NCBI GenBank assembly: GCA_002371825.1 | Contig: DFHF01000018.1 | Location: forward strand, 1 to 18,699 | DNA from: Ruminococcus flavefaciens | GTDB taxonomy: Bacteria > Bacillota > Clostridia > Oscillospirales > Ruminococcaceae | Length of the DNA: 18,699 bases | Direction of reading: 5' to 3' | Part shown: positions 6,123 to 15,093 of the stretch, one piece after another | Position numbering within the stretch: position 1 is the stretch's first letter | Layout of the letters: each line of letters begins with the position of its first letter | Translations under genes and position numbers: made by a program | Notes under the pieces: generated by a model | Database searches by the model: none | Told to the model about the DNA's origin: nothing | Seen by the model: only the letters and a program-made list of their open reading frames with translations

Positions 6123-7389
6123 ACTCCGCTGGAAGATCGCAGTACTGGTAGGCAGTGTCGTGCTTGTACTGCTGCTGATAGTAACGCTCTCATTCAATGT
6201 AATAATGAAGAGGCGAATAAAAAATAATGCTGAAGAAGCTCTTGAATTCGCATTTGTCACCAGCTTTACAGGAGAAACTGAAATGCCTGTATACTCTCCG
6301 GAAATGATAATGGTCTTTGAAAGCCAGGCCGACAGAACGGTTATTTTTCCACAGTATTCCAAAAAAGAACAATCAATAATAGACTGGTGCAGCGACATAG
6401 AAACCGACACTATGATGGAAGCTGAAATAAACGGCAGCACCTATTATTTAATGTTTGAAGATTCTGAATATCTCAGTGCCAGATATGATTCAGAATTGGA
6501 ACAAAGTATAACTATTTCAAGCAGCAATTCCATCACAGACAGCGAAGAAACGGAACTCACTTTAAATGCATCTGCTTATGATTTTAATGTATACAAGGGT
6601 GAGATAGCCTATATTGACATAACCGGAGAGCTGGAAATGATAAGGCACATAAATATCGTCTTTCTTATTTCCGCAGTTATAATAGGAATTCTCGGAAGCA
6701 CCGCCGGATATTTCACAGGCAGGAAGCTGGAACAGAGTCAGCTTGCCCAGAAGCAGTTCTTTGAAAACACCTCCCACGAACTGAAAACTCCGCTCACATC
6801 AATAAGAGGCTATGCCGAAGGCATTGAAAAGGGGGTTATAACAGATTATAAACATACCGGAAGGACAATTGCAGCCCAGACTGAAAAAATGAGCCGTCTT
6901 GTAGAGGAGATACTCTGCATGGCTAAAATAGAAAGCGGCTCAGTAGTACTGAGTAAAGAGGAAATTGATCTCCCAGGATTCATTCAGGACTGTCTTATGC
7001 CTTTTGAGGGAACTGTCATAAACCGTGGACTGTCGGTAGACCTTGATCTCAGCCCGGCAACAGTTTCAGCTGACCCGGATAAGCTTGAACACGCTGTATC
7101 AAATCTGCTCACCAACGCATTAAAATATGCCCGCACAAAAATAAAAGTATCCTGCGGAAGTGAAGGCTTCTGCATATCCAACGACTGCGAACCGCTGTCT
7201 GATGATACTCTTTCCCACCTGTTTGAACGCTTCTATACAGGACGTGACGGAAATACGGGGATAGGACTTTCTCTGGCCAAGGACCTTATAGAGATGCACG
7301 GCTGGCAGATATCTGCAAAGCAGACCGGTGACGGAGTATGCTTTGAAGTACGCTGTTCAGGAGCAAGAAGAAACACAAGAAAAAAATAG
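6115..7389 (+). CDS. Membrane sensor histidine kinase
   Basis: 424 residues from the ATG at 6115, chosen over the ATG at 6109 because GGAGG (6104-6108) then sits 6 bases away. The gene overlaps the response regulator stop. TM1 about residues 8-30 and TM2 about 179-201 enclose an extracytoplasmic sensor domain of roughly 150 residues with no recognised fold. Kinase core: H-box FFENTSHELKTPLTSIRGYA with phospho-accepting H221, N-box SNLLTNALKYA with N334, an F-box LFERFYTG and G2 box NTGIGLSLAKDL. The G1 region reads SNDCEPL, which departs from the usual DxGxG but is a form seen in many Firmicute kinases. There is no clear HAMP domain between TM2 and the H-box; the linker is only about 15 residues. 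The signal is unknown; the secreted acidic protein in the same gene group could be ligand or output. Confidence 0.95.
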   Translation: MNKLRWKIAVLVGSVVLVLLLIVTLSFNVIMKRRIKNNAEEALEFAFVTSFTGETEMPVYSPEMIMVFESQADRTVIFPQYSKKEQSIIDWCSDIETDTMMEAEINGSTYYLMFEDSEYLSARYDSELEQSITISSSNSITDSEETELTLNASAYDFNVYKGEIAYIDITGELEMIRHINIVFLISAVIIGILGSTAGYFTGRKLEQSQLAQKQFFENTSHELKTPLTSIRGYAEGIEKGVITDYKHTGRTIAAQTEKMSRLVEEILCMAKIESGSVVLSKEEIDLPGFIQDCLMPFEGTVINRGLSVDLDLSPATVSADPDKLEHAVSNLLTNALKYARTKIKVSCGSEGFCISNDCEPLSDDTLSHLFERFYTGRDGNTGIGLSLAKDLIEMHGWQISAKQTGDGVCFEVRCSGARRNTRKK

Positions 7390-7402
7390 CATATCTACCT
7401 TG

Positions 7403-7449
7403 GCAAAAAACGGCATATGGCAGCTCGTATCATATTGCCGTTTTTTGCT
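7403..7449. terminator. Intrinsic terminator after the sensor kinase
   Basis: GCAAAAAACGGCA (7403-7415) and TGCCGTTTTTTGC (7436-7448) form a 13-base-pair stem with a 20-base loop. The A-run and T-run make it usable on either strand. It lies 13 bases after the kinase stop codon and just before the next promoter. Confidence 0.85.
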
Positions 7450-7466
7450 ATTTTTAGCATAAAGTG

Positions 7467-7495
7467 TTGACTTTTCATACCAGTCGTGATATCAT
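7467..7495 (+). promoter_or_regulatory. Promoter of the two-membrane-protein operon
   Basis: TTGACT (7467-7472), 17-base spacer, TATCAT (7490-7495) with an upstream TG one base before the -10 (extended -10). Predicted start is near 7502, giving a leader of about 90 bases. Confidence 0.75.
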
Positions 7496-7551
7496 ATGAG
7501 GTATAAGAAAATGGGCAGTATTTTTCAGGTTTCCGTCCATGCAGAAATAAC

Positions 7552-7572
7552 ATATCCCGATTGCCGGGATAT
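7552..7572 (+). promoter_or_regulatory. Leader hairpin before the 147-residue membrane protein
   Basis: ATATCCCG (7552-7559), loop ATTGC, CGGGATAT (7565-7572): a perfect 8-base-pair stem ending 8 bases before the AAGGAAGGG ribosome binding site. No T-run follows. It may stabilise the message or act as an operator. Confidence 0.45.
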
Positions 7573-7593
7573 ACATGAAGGAAGGGAAATATA

Positions 7594-8037
7594 ATGCGGA
7601 TAAAATCTTTTTCAGCCGGTCTCGCAGCAGCTTTTGCTGCCTGGGGGATACTGACTCTTGCGGACTGCTTCGACGAGTTTGTACTTGACCAGAACTCATA
7701 CGTCGGGATATTTATATTTCTGACCATTCCAATAGCAATGACGATAATCTATATCATACATTTTCTGAAAAAAAAGCCCGGGATCAAAAATCTCATATCC
7801 TGGTTCATAGGATATACGCTGTTATTTATCCCGGTCTGGTTATACATATGCTCCGGTAATTACTTTTTCCCACAGAAAAGCAGGAGCAGCTGGCTGGATC
7901 TGAACGGCATAGAATACCTTTTCTATGGCTGGACAGCCTACTGTGCATTTCTGGTGCTGTGTGCAGTATTCCACATAATATTTTTCATTGTCAAAAAGAT
8001 CAGGTCAAAGAAAAACAGTCCTGATCCATCTGATTAA
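7594..8037 (+). CDS. Small integral membrane protein of unknown function
   Basis: 147 residues; AAGGAAGGG lies just upstream of the ATG. Four hydrophobic segments can be read, at about residues 5-24, 36-58, 66-86 and 110-134. Basic residues follow TM2 (FLKKKPGIK) and TM4 (VKKIRSKK), which places those loops and both ends in the cytoplasm by the positive-inside rule. The loop between TM3 and TM4 (about 87-109) would then be outside. No family motif was recognised. It is the first gene of a two-gene operon, 24 bases before a second membrane protein gene, with its own promoter and a terminator after the pair. Partnership with the next protein is an inference from spacing only. Confidence 0.8.
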   Translation: MRIKSFSAGLAAAFAAWGILTLADCFDEFVLDQNSYVGIFIFLTIPIAMTIIYIIHFLKKKPGIKNLISWFIGYTLLFIPVWLYICSGNYFFPQKSRSSWLDLNGIEYLFYGWTAYCAFLVLCAVFHIIFFIVKKIRSKKNSPDPSD

Positions 8038-8061
8038 TTTCTTTTTAAGGAGGTCAAACAT

Positions 8062-8733
8062 ATGGAAACTATCACCGAGGAAACCATCTACAAACAGCTT
8101 TCAGGCAGCGCTGCCGGAGCAATCGCAGCAGTTCTCACAGGCGGCGTGATCGTGGGAGGATGCACTGTTTTCTGCGGCACACAGCTGGGCTGGACCAATC
8201 TGCTCACAGTCATACTTCTGGTACTGCTGGCATTGTGTGCAGCACTTCTTGTCTACTTCATCATAAAAGCAGTAAGAGTAAAAAAACACCCTGTATTCCA
8301 GCGATACGGAAACGCTGCGATACTGGCACAGAAAATCAACAACGGCATGAAGGATCCGATATATCTTGCAAGAGCATTCGGAGGAAACTCCCCTTTTGCT
8401 ACACTTATGACCAAGGATTTCATAGTTTCCGGAACTGAGCTTGTAAGCTTTATGGAACTGAAAGATCTCCGCAGTGTACAGGCCGGCTCTTTTGGTCAGT
8501 ACCACAGAATTGCAGTAGGCGATCCGCTTCTTACCGCAGGCTCAGTCGCAGCCAATAAGATCGGTGACAGATATCTTGAATCCAAGGGGATAAACAGTCA
8601 GACCCAGTTCGATATGCTCATAATGAAGGACAATAACGGCAAGCAGCACAACTACAGCGTCCAGCATAAGGACATGGAATATGTACTTGGTATGCTGCAG
8701 AAGGTCGCTCCCCATATCCGTTTTGAACAGTAA
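8062..8733 (+). CDS. Membrane-anchored protein with cytoplasmic domain, unknown function
   Basis: 223 residues. AAGGAGGT sits seven bases before the ATG. After a short N-terminal helix (METITEETIYKQL) there are two hydrophobic segments at about 16-38 and 46-69, then a basic stop (KAVRVKKHP) and a soluble domain of about 150 residues. The soluble part begins HPVFQRYGN, contains a glycine-rich strand-like region, and ends with MEYVLGMLQKVAPHI; the alternation of strands and a final helix recalls bacterial PH-like (YcxB-type) domains, but this resemblance is weak and not a firm assignment. It is the second gene of the operon with the four-helix membrane protein upstream. No catalytic motif was recognised. 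Confidence 0.8.
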   Translation: METITEETIYKQLSGSAAGAIAAVLTGGVIVGGCTVFCGTQLGWTNLLTVILLVLLALCAALLVYFIIKAVRVKKHPVFQRYGNAAILAQKINNGMKDPIYLARAFGGNSPFATLMTKDFIVSGTELVSFMELKDLRSVQAGSFGQYHRIAVGDPLLTAGSVAANKIGDRYLESKGINSQTQFDMLIMKDNNGKQHNYSVQHKDMEYVLGMLQKVAPHIRFEQ

Positions 8734-8742
8734 TAAAAAAGT

Positions 8743-8787
8743 AAACACCGGCACTGCCTGAGATATGGCGATGCCGGTGTTTTTATT
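8743..8787. terminator. Bidirectional intrinsic terminator between convergent genes
   Basis: AAACACCGGCA (8743-8753) pairs with TGCCGGTGTTT (8772-8782); T-run on the plus side and A-run on the other. It sits between the convergent membrane-protein operon and the GH5 gene and should serve both. Confidence 0.85.
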
Positions 8788-8809
8788 ATGTCATATACTC
8801 TCCGTAAGA

Positions 8810-11668
8810 TCAGTTTTTCGGAGCCAGACTTGTAACTATTCCAAGAAGGAATCTCTGTATCTGTAAAGCATCCTGAGGAGTGATACTGCTTGTGCTGTTT
8901 TCATAGACATTTGCATTTACCCAGCCCTGCTGCTTTATATGAGTGCTTTCGGTACCCTCAAGGCCATAGCGGTCAGGATTAGAAAGCGCCTGCATAATAA
9001 TAACTGCATCGTTCATCTTTACGGTATTGTCACCGTCAGCGTCGCCCCAGACAGTAGGCTGTACATTCTGAGTTGTGGTAGTCTCAGCCGTTGTGGAAGC
9101 AGTTGTTGTGGTAGTTGTAGTAGTAGTCACTGCTGTAGAAGTAGTAGTCGTAACAGCCGGAGCAGATGAAGTAACATAGTCATCAACTATACCAGCCCAG
9201 AATTTTCCTATCTTCTCATATCCTCCTGAATTGGGGTGGAGCTTGTCACTGCCTATATCGTTCATACCGTCAAGGCAGCCGTGAACATCAGCAAATCTCA
9301 CATTCTTTCCGGAGGAAGCGTACTCGTCAGCCACCTTCTTCACTGTATTGTTATAGCCGGCGATGCGCTGAGCATTTCCGCCGTATTCAGTGAACTCAGG
9401 GATAGAGCCCATGAATATCATACCATCTGACGGCAGCTCACTCAGCATATAGTCAATCAGAGAGTGGAGGTCTTTTTCGCACTCGCTGAGATTACGGTTA
9501 GCAGTCATATCATTCGTACCGATTATAAGCAGTACGATATCGGGCTTTGCACTGGCAACTGCATTCTTGCTCCTGAGCTTTTCAAGGAGACCGTTCTCGC
9601 CCCAGCTGGGGACAGGATATTTCTGAACGATAGTATATCCGCTGTAACCCGCATTATTATCATCGTAACGTAAATCCTGGCCATTGTAATTGAATGAAGC
9701 TGACTCCTTTCCCTCAGGGCCTACCATGTCTATCTGAGTATAGCCCTTTTCCCTCAGGAAATGGTGCAGGTACTTTCTGTATCCGCCTGTATCTCCGAGG
9801 CCGAATGTGATCGAATCACCAACAGGCATGATCCTGATAATACCATCCTTGCTGAGGCCGTCACGAGGATCGGTTTCCGGACTTTCCACAACTCCCTGAC
9901 CGGTAACGACCTTTGAAGGGATATAAGCCTTTGATGCCTGTACCTGATCCACATAGAAATCACAGAGATCACCGGAGTCCTCAGGTGTCTCGAAATAGAG
10001 GAAAAGATCGCCTTCCTTTTCGGGGATAGTAAATGCCACATTCTCTATCTTTGTCCACTCACCGCTCTTTGCTTTGCAGTCAGCAACATGATTATAGGAA
10101 GCACTATCCCCCTCTGCCTGCTGAAGTGACATCTGAATAGTCACATCAGAACCGCTCTTCTGAAGAACTGCCGCACTGAAGCTGTAGGTCTCACCGGGAA
10201 TGAATAGATCGGATGAAAGCTGTATCAGACAGCCGTTCCACTCTCTTTCTCTTTCCGAAACAAACAGTGAGCCTAAATCAGAATAGTAGTTCTTATGATC
10301 TATTTTGATAGCAGCGCTTCCTCTGCCTGTCCAGTTGCCTTTACCATCCTCGAAGCCTTCAACGAAATAATCGTCATAGGGATATGGTTCGGTTTCCTTA
10401 GGCTTAGTGGTCGTTGTAGTTACAACCGGCTTAGCAGTAGTTGTAGTGACAGGAGCTGCCTTGCCTGCCCAGAGAATGGAATTATCGTTGATAACTGACA
10501 TCATAGTGTCGATAACACCTTCTGAGGCTGAATACCAGCGGTTATTTCTTCTGTCAAGATATCCGTGGGATTCGCCGCCGTTTCCGCCCTCGACATTATT
10601 ATCCCAGAGTATGCATGGGATACCGGCTTTCTTGGCCTGTGTGATATAATCCTTTGCCCAGGCCTTTCGGGCACTGAGATTATTGAAGTTGGAAGCACTG
10701 AATTCACCGATGACTACCGGGATATTCTTTTCATCCTCAAGCTGCTTGAGTCCGCTGAAGAATGAGTTTATGGAGTCGGTATAATTCTCGCCCCAGCCGC
10801 TCTGTCCGGGATAATTGTGATTGGAGTATGAATCCTCTGCCATAGTGAAATAATAGGGCAGATAAGCGTGTACAGAGTATGCAACATTTCCGCAGTTTGA
10901 GGGGAAAGTGACTGCTCTTATAGATTTCATATCCGAAGAAGCACAGTAGCCCGGCAGCATAAGGAGACGCTCCTTGTTGGAATCCGAACCCTGCCTGCGG
11001 ACAGTTTCAACGAATTTCGCATTGAGCTTATTTATGTAATTCCATGAGTAGCCGTTATCGCCCTCACCGTTTCCCCACTGGCTGACTGAGGGATTATCAG
11101 TCTGACGGGGTTCATTCAGTCCCTCAAATACCAGATGCTGGTCGTAGTCCTTGAACTCCTCTGCGACCTGTCTCCATATAGCAGAGATCTTTGCCTCCGC
11201 ATTCTGATAGGTCTGGTCAGTAAAACGTGAAACGTTTACCCAGTCCTCATGGTGAACATTGAGGATAACATACATATCATCGTCGATACAGTAGTCAACG
11301 ACTTCCTTAACTCTTGCCATCCAGGCGCTGTCGATATTATTGTTCCCGTCAAGATGAGGATACCATGTTGTAGGGATCCTTACCGTATTGAAGCCCTTCG
11401 CCTTAACAGTATCTATCATCGCCTTAGTTGTCTTCGGATTGCCCCAGCTTTCCTCTGTACGGACACCTGTATAACCATTACCGCCGGTAGCATCAAGGCT
11501 GTTGCCTAAATTCCAGCCTATCTTCATTTCACGGGTGATCTCAAAGGCATTCATACCGCTTGCTGCGTCGGCTTCCTTCACTTCAGTGATGTAAGTGAAA
11601 TGCAGACTTGTCAGCATACAGGCAGCTGCCGCAGCAATACTTACCGTTTTTTTAATGAATGAAATCAT
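8810..11668 (-). CDS. Cellulosomal GH5 (subfamily 4-like) - CBM22 - SGNH esterase - dockerin enzyme
   Basis: About 952 residues from the ATG at 11666-11668, which has AAAGGAGGT six bases upstream; a TTG at 11695 in the same frame is upstream of that site and rejected. Order: signal peptide (1 to about 36); GH5 catalytic domain (about 40-400) with GWNLGNSLDA, acid/base Glu in LNEP (near 186) and nucleophile Glu in VIGEFSA (near 322); Thr/Pro linker; CBM22-like module (about 435-580) with FEDGKGNWTGRG; SGNH esterase domain resembling CE3 (about 610-832) with GDSIT (Ser near 619), GTND and DKLHPN (Asp 808, His 811); Thr linker; dockerin (about 872-945). The GH5 part should cut beta-1,4-glucan, xyloglucan or xylan internally, and the esterase should remove acetyl groups, so the protein suits acetylated hemicellulose. 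It is exported and attached to a scaffoldin. It lies downstream of the arabinofuranosidase gene beyond a terminator; no convincing promoter was seen at 11669-11750. Confidence 0.95.
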   Translation of the reverse strand: MISFIKKTVSIAAAAACMLTSLHFTYITEVKEADAASGMNAFEITREMKIGWNLGNSLDATGGNGYTGVRTEESWGNPKTTKAMIDTVKAKGFNTVRIPTTWYPHLDGNNNIDSAWMARVKEVVDYCIDDDMYVILNVHHEDWVNVSRFTDQTYQNAEAKISAIWRQVAEEFKDYDQHLVFEGLNEPRQTDNPSVSQWGNGEGDNGYSWNYINKLNAKFVETVRRQGSDSNKERLLMLPGYCASSDMKSIRAVTFPSNCGNVAYSVHAYLPYYFTMAEDSYSNHNYPGQSGWGENYTDSINSFFSGLKQLEDEKNIPVVIGEFSASNFNNLSARKAWAKDYITQAKKAGIPCILWDNNVEGGNGGESHGYLDRRNNRWYSASEGVIDTMMSVINDNSILWAGKAAPVTTTTAKPVVTTTTTKPKETEPYPYDDYFVEGFEDGKGNWTGRGSAAIKIDHKNYYSDLGSLFVSEREREWNGCLIQLSSDLFIPGETYSFSAAVLQKSGSDVTIQMSLQQAEGDSASYNHVADCKAKSGEWTKIENVAFTIPEKEGDLFLYFETPEDSGDLCDFYVDQVQASKAYIPSKVVTGQGVVESPETDPRDGLSKDGIIRIMPVGDSITFGLGDTGGYRKYLHHFLREKGYTQIDMVGPEGKESASFNYNGQDLRYDDNNAGYSGYTIVQKYPVPSWGENGLLEKLRSKNAVASAKPDIVLLIIGTNDMTANRNLSECEKDLHSLIDYMLSELPSDGMIFMGSIPEFTEYGGNAQRIAGYNNTVKKVADEYASSGKNVRFADVHGCLDGMNDIGSDKLHPNSGGYEKIGKFWAGIVDDYVTSSAPAVTTTTSTAVTTTTTTTTTASTTAETTTTQNVQPTVWGDADGDNTVKMNDAVIIMQALSNPDRYGLEGTESTHIKQQGWVNANVYENSTSSITPQDALQIQRFLLGIVTSLAPKN

Positions 11669-11750
11669 TGTTTTACCTCCTTTTTCATACAGCAAATGTC
11701 ATTATTTCAGAAGTACGCCTGCGCACTCACTGTATTTATCCAAACATTCC

Positions 11751-11786
11751 AAAAAGCAGTGCCCGCTTGCGCAGGCTCTGCTTTTC
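11751..11786 (-). terminator. Intrinsic terminator after the GH127/GH146 gene
   Basis: On the minus strand AAAAGCAG and CTGCTTTT form an 8-base-pair outer stem; after an A/A mismatch GCCTGC and GCGGGC form six more pairs closed by a GCAA (GNRA) tetraloop, and a T-run follows. It lies 15 bases after the stop codon and separates this gene from the GH5 gene. Confidence 0.88.
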
Positions 11787-11800
11787 TTTTACAATCGGTC

Positions 11801-14800
11801 TCAGAAACCGCCTTGATCGATAAGCATTTCCCTGAGCATTGTCATATCAAATCCGTCGATCATAGCATCAGAAGCAACATCAGCTGCATAGGCCTGCTCG
11901 CCGTTGAGAGTTCCCATACCAAGAATCTGCTTTCTCATAAGGAGCAGATCAGCAACACCGATATTTCCGTCCAGATTAATATCGCCCTTCTTGCCTGTAA
12001 CAGAAGCACTTTCTGTCTCCAGAGGTCTTATGATGATGCAGCAGACATTAATTGCCTTATCATCGGAGCGGAAGTTCAGTGTAAGCTCGCCGTCAACTGC
12101 CTTGGCGGTGCCTTTTACAACAGTTCTGTCTGTAGGAGCATTTTTAGCAACAACGCTCTCCCCTGCCTTGCCGTAGTTTGCATATACTGTAGGAGACTTT
12201 GAGCAGCCCCACGGGTCACAGAAGCACATCTCTACAGAATAAGTACCGTCAGGCAGCTCGAAGCTGTAATCCAGATGACGAGCGATATTGTTTTCATACT
12301 GATTCTTGGTATAGCGGAAGCTTGAGGACTTATCCGCACCGTCAGTGGTATTAGCCTCATCGCACCAGCTGTTTGCTGTATACAGTCCGCTGCTTCTTGA
12401 AGAGCCGTTATACTGATCGGTAGGATCGTCTATAAGGCCCCATTTCTTTCCGGAAACCTCATCAGCCCCGAAAAGCTGTTCTGTTACACAGTTATACATA
12501 CCCAGCTTGTCACGGCCGGTAACAGTGCTTGAATTATGGTCGCCGCAGTCAACATAGTATGCTATGCTGCTGTCGTACTCATAGAGAGGACGAACAGCCT
12601 CCATATAGATGAAATCGCAGACCTTTGCTGATTCCTCACCGTCGATATCGGAGGAGAATGTAACATCTATTACACTGCGCTCAGTTCCGTCAGCAGTAAG
12701 CGAATAAATGCAGCGGTCACGGACATCCTGCGGGATAGTCAGCAGCAGGTCGTAAACATCATCATTGCCCGAATAATCAAGCTCTCCTGCCCAGAGGACT
12801 GAATCTCCGGCCCTTACACGAAGGCTCTTGCCGTTGTCAGCCTTACGCAGCTTAACATGGAGCCTGAGTACAGGAGCAGTATCATCCACAGCCATTCTGT
12901 ATGTGAACCATCCGCCATTGCGTACATAGCGGTATGTACTGTCGTTGGTAACACCTACTGAGTAGGCCTCGACCATACCGTGCAGGTTATCGCTCTCATA
13001 CTGGCCGTATCCGGGCTGTACAGTGTCGGTAACAGAAGTCTTGGCACGGGGAAGCTTCTCCTCGATAACAGTACCGTTGGGAACGAACTTCCAGTATATT
13101 CCGTAACGCTGCTGATACTGTTTGTAGTGAGGGGTGAATGTGAGGGATGTATTTGTGTCCTTAAGGGTGAATTTCATAGTGCCCTTTTCACGGACGAGAT
13201 GCTCGTCTATCTCAGCCATGAAAGAGGCTACAGACTGACCGGTCTTATTGAGCTTTATAGTTTCGCTTGCGACCTTCTTCTCCTTTGGAATGGTTACCCA
13301 CATACCTGTGCTGTCGGTCTTCATATCATCCTTGCCCAGCTCAGCACTGAGTACCAGAGGACCGAATCTGAAGCCGTAAACATCGGGAGAATCCGGAAGC
13401 GGATAAGCTCTTACCTTTGAGGGAACAGTCAGCTCGATAACATCTCCGTCTGAGAAATTGCCAGAAACATCGGCATAACCGTTAACATTCTTATAATTGT
13501 ATTTAGAGCCGTTCACTGCCACATTCATAGTTCCGTCTATCCAGTCAGGGATACGGAAGCGAAGGTCCAGCGGAGCGCTGCCCTTTACAGTGAACTTTAC
13601 AGATACGTCATCAGGTACAGTACTCTCCTGAGTTATGGTAACGCCCTTTTCCTCCCAGTTAAGAATTGAGCTCTGATAGAAGTTTACATAAAGTGAGTCA
13701 TCATCGTGCATATATATGGTATCACCAAGCTTGGTAAAGCTCTCCATACCGCTTCCTGTACAGCACCAGAACTTATCCCAGCGTGTGCTGTAGACCTTGA
13801 AATATCCTGTAGCCATAGGCTGGAAATAGGTAGTCATACCGGTCTCAGGGTTCTGTGAGGAGAGAATGGAGTTGTAGTAGGTATTCTCATAGAAGTCCAT
13901 ATACTTGCTGTCATGAGTGATCTTGAAGAGCTCTCTTGAGAGCTTGAGCATATTGTAGGAGTTACAGGTCTCGCAGTTGCAGTTTGTTCTCTCGCCGTCG
14001 AGAATATCGTCCTTGCCGAAGTGCTCCCACTCGCTGTTTCCGCCGGTGATATAGGTATGGTGTGTAGTGACCATATCCCAGAAAAGCTCCGCATATTTAA
14101 GGTATGCAGAAGCGTCCACTCTCTGACCGTTGACAGTTTTACCGTCAAGAACGGTATAGCGTTTCAGCGCACCGATGAACTTAGGTATAGTTGTATTGGC
14201 ATGGCGGTTATTCAGCACATCACGTCCGCCATTAGCTACCTTCTGGAAGAGCGCATCCTCATCGAATACATGAGCAGCAGCAGCATGGCTGTCCTTGCCG
14301 GTAACAGCATAGAGGTCATACATACAGTCGTTCATTCCGCCGTACTCGATAGAAAGGACAGTATTCCTTGTCTGTGAGCTCCACTTGCTTACTCTGTTGT
14401 AGACCCAGTCTCCCAGAGCCGAAGCGACGTTCTTTGCCGGAGCATAGCCTGTAGCTTTATAAACATCCACCAGGCCGGCTATAAGCTTGTGCATTGTATA
14501 CCACGGCACCCATGCGTCATCGAATATATTGGCCTTGCCTATCTCAACACGGTCAAACTGACGCTCAACGTTTCCGTCGGAAGGAACAGGAGCTGCCCAA
14601 AGGAAGCCTGTCTTGCCCCTGGGGTGATCCTGACACTGCTTCATGCCGTCGATCAGCGTAGTTATACGCTTATAGAGAGCATTTTTCTGATCTGAAGTAA
14701 TAGCCGGGTCAAGATAAGCCTGAGCTATAGCAGTAAGATAGTGACCTACGCAGTGGCCGGCGATATTGGTATTCTCCCAGCCGCCGTAGCGTTTTGCACC

Positions 14801-15061
14801 GTTTGTGCTGAGACCTGCATTCTCACGGAATCCGGCAAGCAGCTTCTCTGTATCAAAAGAAAGCAGATAATCCATTTCCTTGCTGAAAGCGTTGGTGCAG
14901 TATTCGTCAGTCATTTTCACGTCTGCAAGCGAGAAGTCAACGATGTCATTTCCTTCTGCCGCAGCTCTGATCTTTTGCTCCGCCGGTACATAACCAAGAC
15001 TGCATACCATTGCGGCTGCAGAACAGGCGGAAACGATTTTTTTCAATAAGCGCTGTTTCAA
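11801..15061 (-). CDS. Dockerin-bearing GH127/GH146 (DUF1680) beta-L-arabinofuranosidase
   Basis: 1086 residues. The start codon is TTG (15059-15061), fixed by AAGGGGGT six bases upstream and by the signal peptide, which the next in-frame ATG (codon 18) would remove. Signal peptide about 1-35. The catalytic (alpha/alpha)6 barrel spans about 45-450 and keeps YGGWE (92-96), GHYLTA, and the zinc/thiolate site: E364 and C366 in CNCETC plus C433-C434 in FWCCTGSGMES. In the family one cysteine of the CC pair is the nucleophile. Beta-sandwich regions follow (about 455-640), then two further beta-rich, probably carbohydrate-binding regions (about 675-800 and 805-1010), and a dockerin (about 1024-1086). 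The enzyme should release L-arabinofuranose from plant glycans such as arabinans or arabinogalactans; GH127 versus GH146 cannot be settled by eye. The second dockerin loop has Ala where Asn is usual (DVASDAMIDGFD). Confidence 0.93.
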   Translation of the reverse strand: MKQRLLKKIVSACSAAAMVCSLGYVPAEQKIRAAAEGNDIVDFSLADVKMTDEYCTNAFSKEMDYLLSFDTEKLLAGFRENAGLSTNGAKRYGGWENTNIAGHCVGHYLTAIAQAYLDPAITSDQKNALYKRITTLIDGMKQCQDHPRGKTGFLWAAPVPSDGNVERQFDRVEIGKANIFDDAWVPWYTMHKLIAGLVDVYKATGYAPAKNVASALGDWVYNRVSKWSSQTRNTVLSIEYGGMNDCMYDLYAVTGKDSHAAAAHVFDEDALFQKVANGGRDVLNNRHANTTIPKFIGALKRYTVLDGKTVNGQRVDASAYLKYAELFWDMVTTHHTYITGGNSEWEHFGKDDILDGERTNCNCETCNSYNMLKLSRELFKITHDSKYMDFYENTYYNSILSSQNPETGMTTYFQPMATGYFKVYSTRWDKFWCCTGSGMESFTKLGDTIYMHDDDSLYVNFYQSSILNWEEKGVTITQESTVPDDVSVKFTVKGSAPLDLRFRIPDWIDGTMNVAVNGSKYNYKNVNGYADVSGNFSDGDVIELTVPSKVRAYPLPDSPDVYGFRFGPLVLSAELGKDDMKTDSTGMWVTIPKEKKVASETIKLNKTGQSVASFMAEIDEHLVREKGTMKFTLKDTNTSLTFTPHYKQYQQRYGIYWKFVPNGTVIEEKLPRAKTSVTDTVQPGYGQYESDNLHGMVEAYSVGVTNDSTYRYVRNGGWFTYRMAVDDTAPVLRLHVKLRKADNGKSLRVRAGDSVLWAGELDYSGNDDVYDLLLTIPQDVRDRCIYSLTADGTERSVIDVTFSSDIDGEESAKVCDFIYMEAVRPLYEYDSSIAYYVDCGDHNSSTVTGRDKLGMYNCVTEQLFGADEVSGKKWGLIDDPTDQYNGSSRSSGLYTANSWCDEANTTDGADKSSSFRYTKNQYENNIARHLDYSFELPDGTYSVEMCFCDPWGCSKSPTVYANYGKAGESVVAKNAPTDRTVVKGTAKAVDGELTLNFRSDDKAINVCCIIIRPLETESASVTGKKGDINLDGNIGVADLLLMRKQILGMGTLNGEQAYAADVASDAMIDGFDMTMLREMLIDQGGF

Positions 15062-15093
15062 CTTAATACCCCCTTAGTATATCAGCTTATTGC

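Noticed and set aside
7495..7593. 32-codon frame before the 147-residue membrane protein
   Set aside because: Its ATG overlaps the -10 box of the promoter, so it cannot lie on that transcript.
9070..9165. GTAGTTGTAGTAGT-like simple repeat
   Set aside because: It is the coding DNA of the Thr-rich linker before the dockerin of the GH5 enzyme; a similar stretch near 10400-10450 encodes the first linker. Not a separate repeat element.
11696..12202. 168-codon plus-strand frame near the end of the arabinofuranosidase gene
   Set aside because: Antisense to a well-supported gene and its terminator, without recognisable motifs or ribosome binding site.
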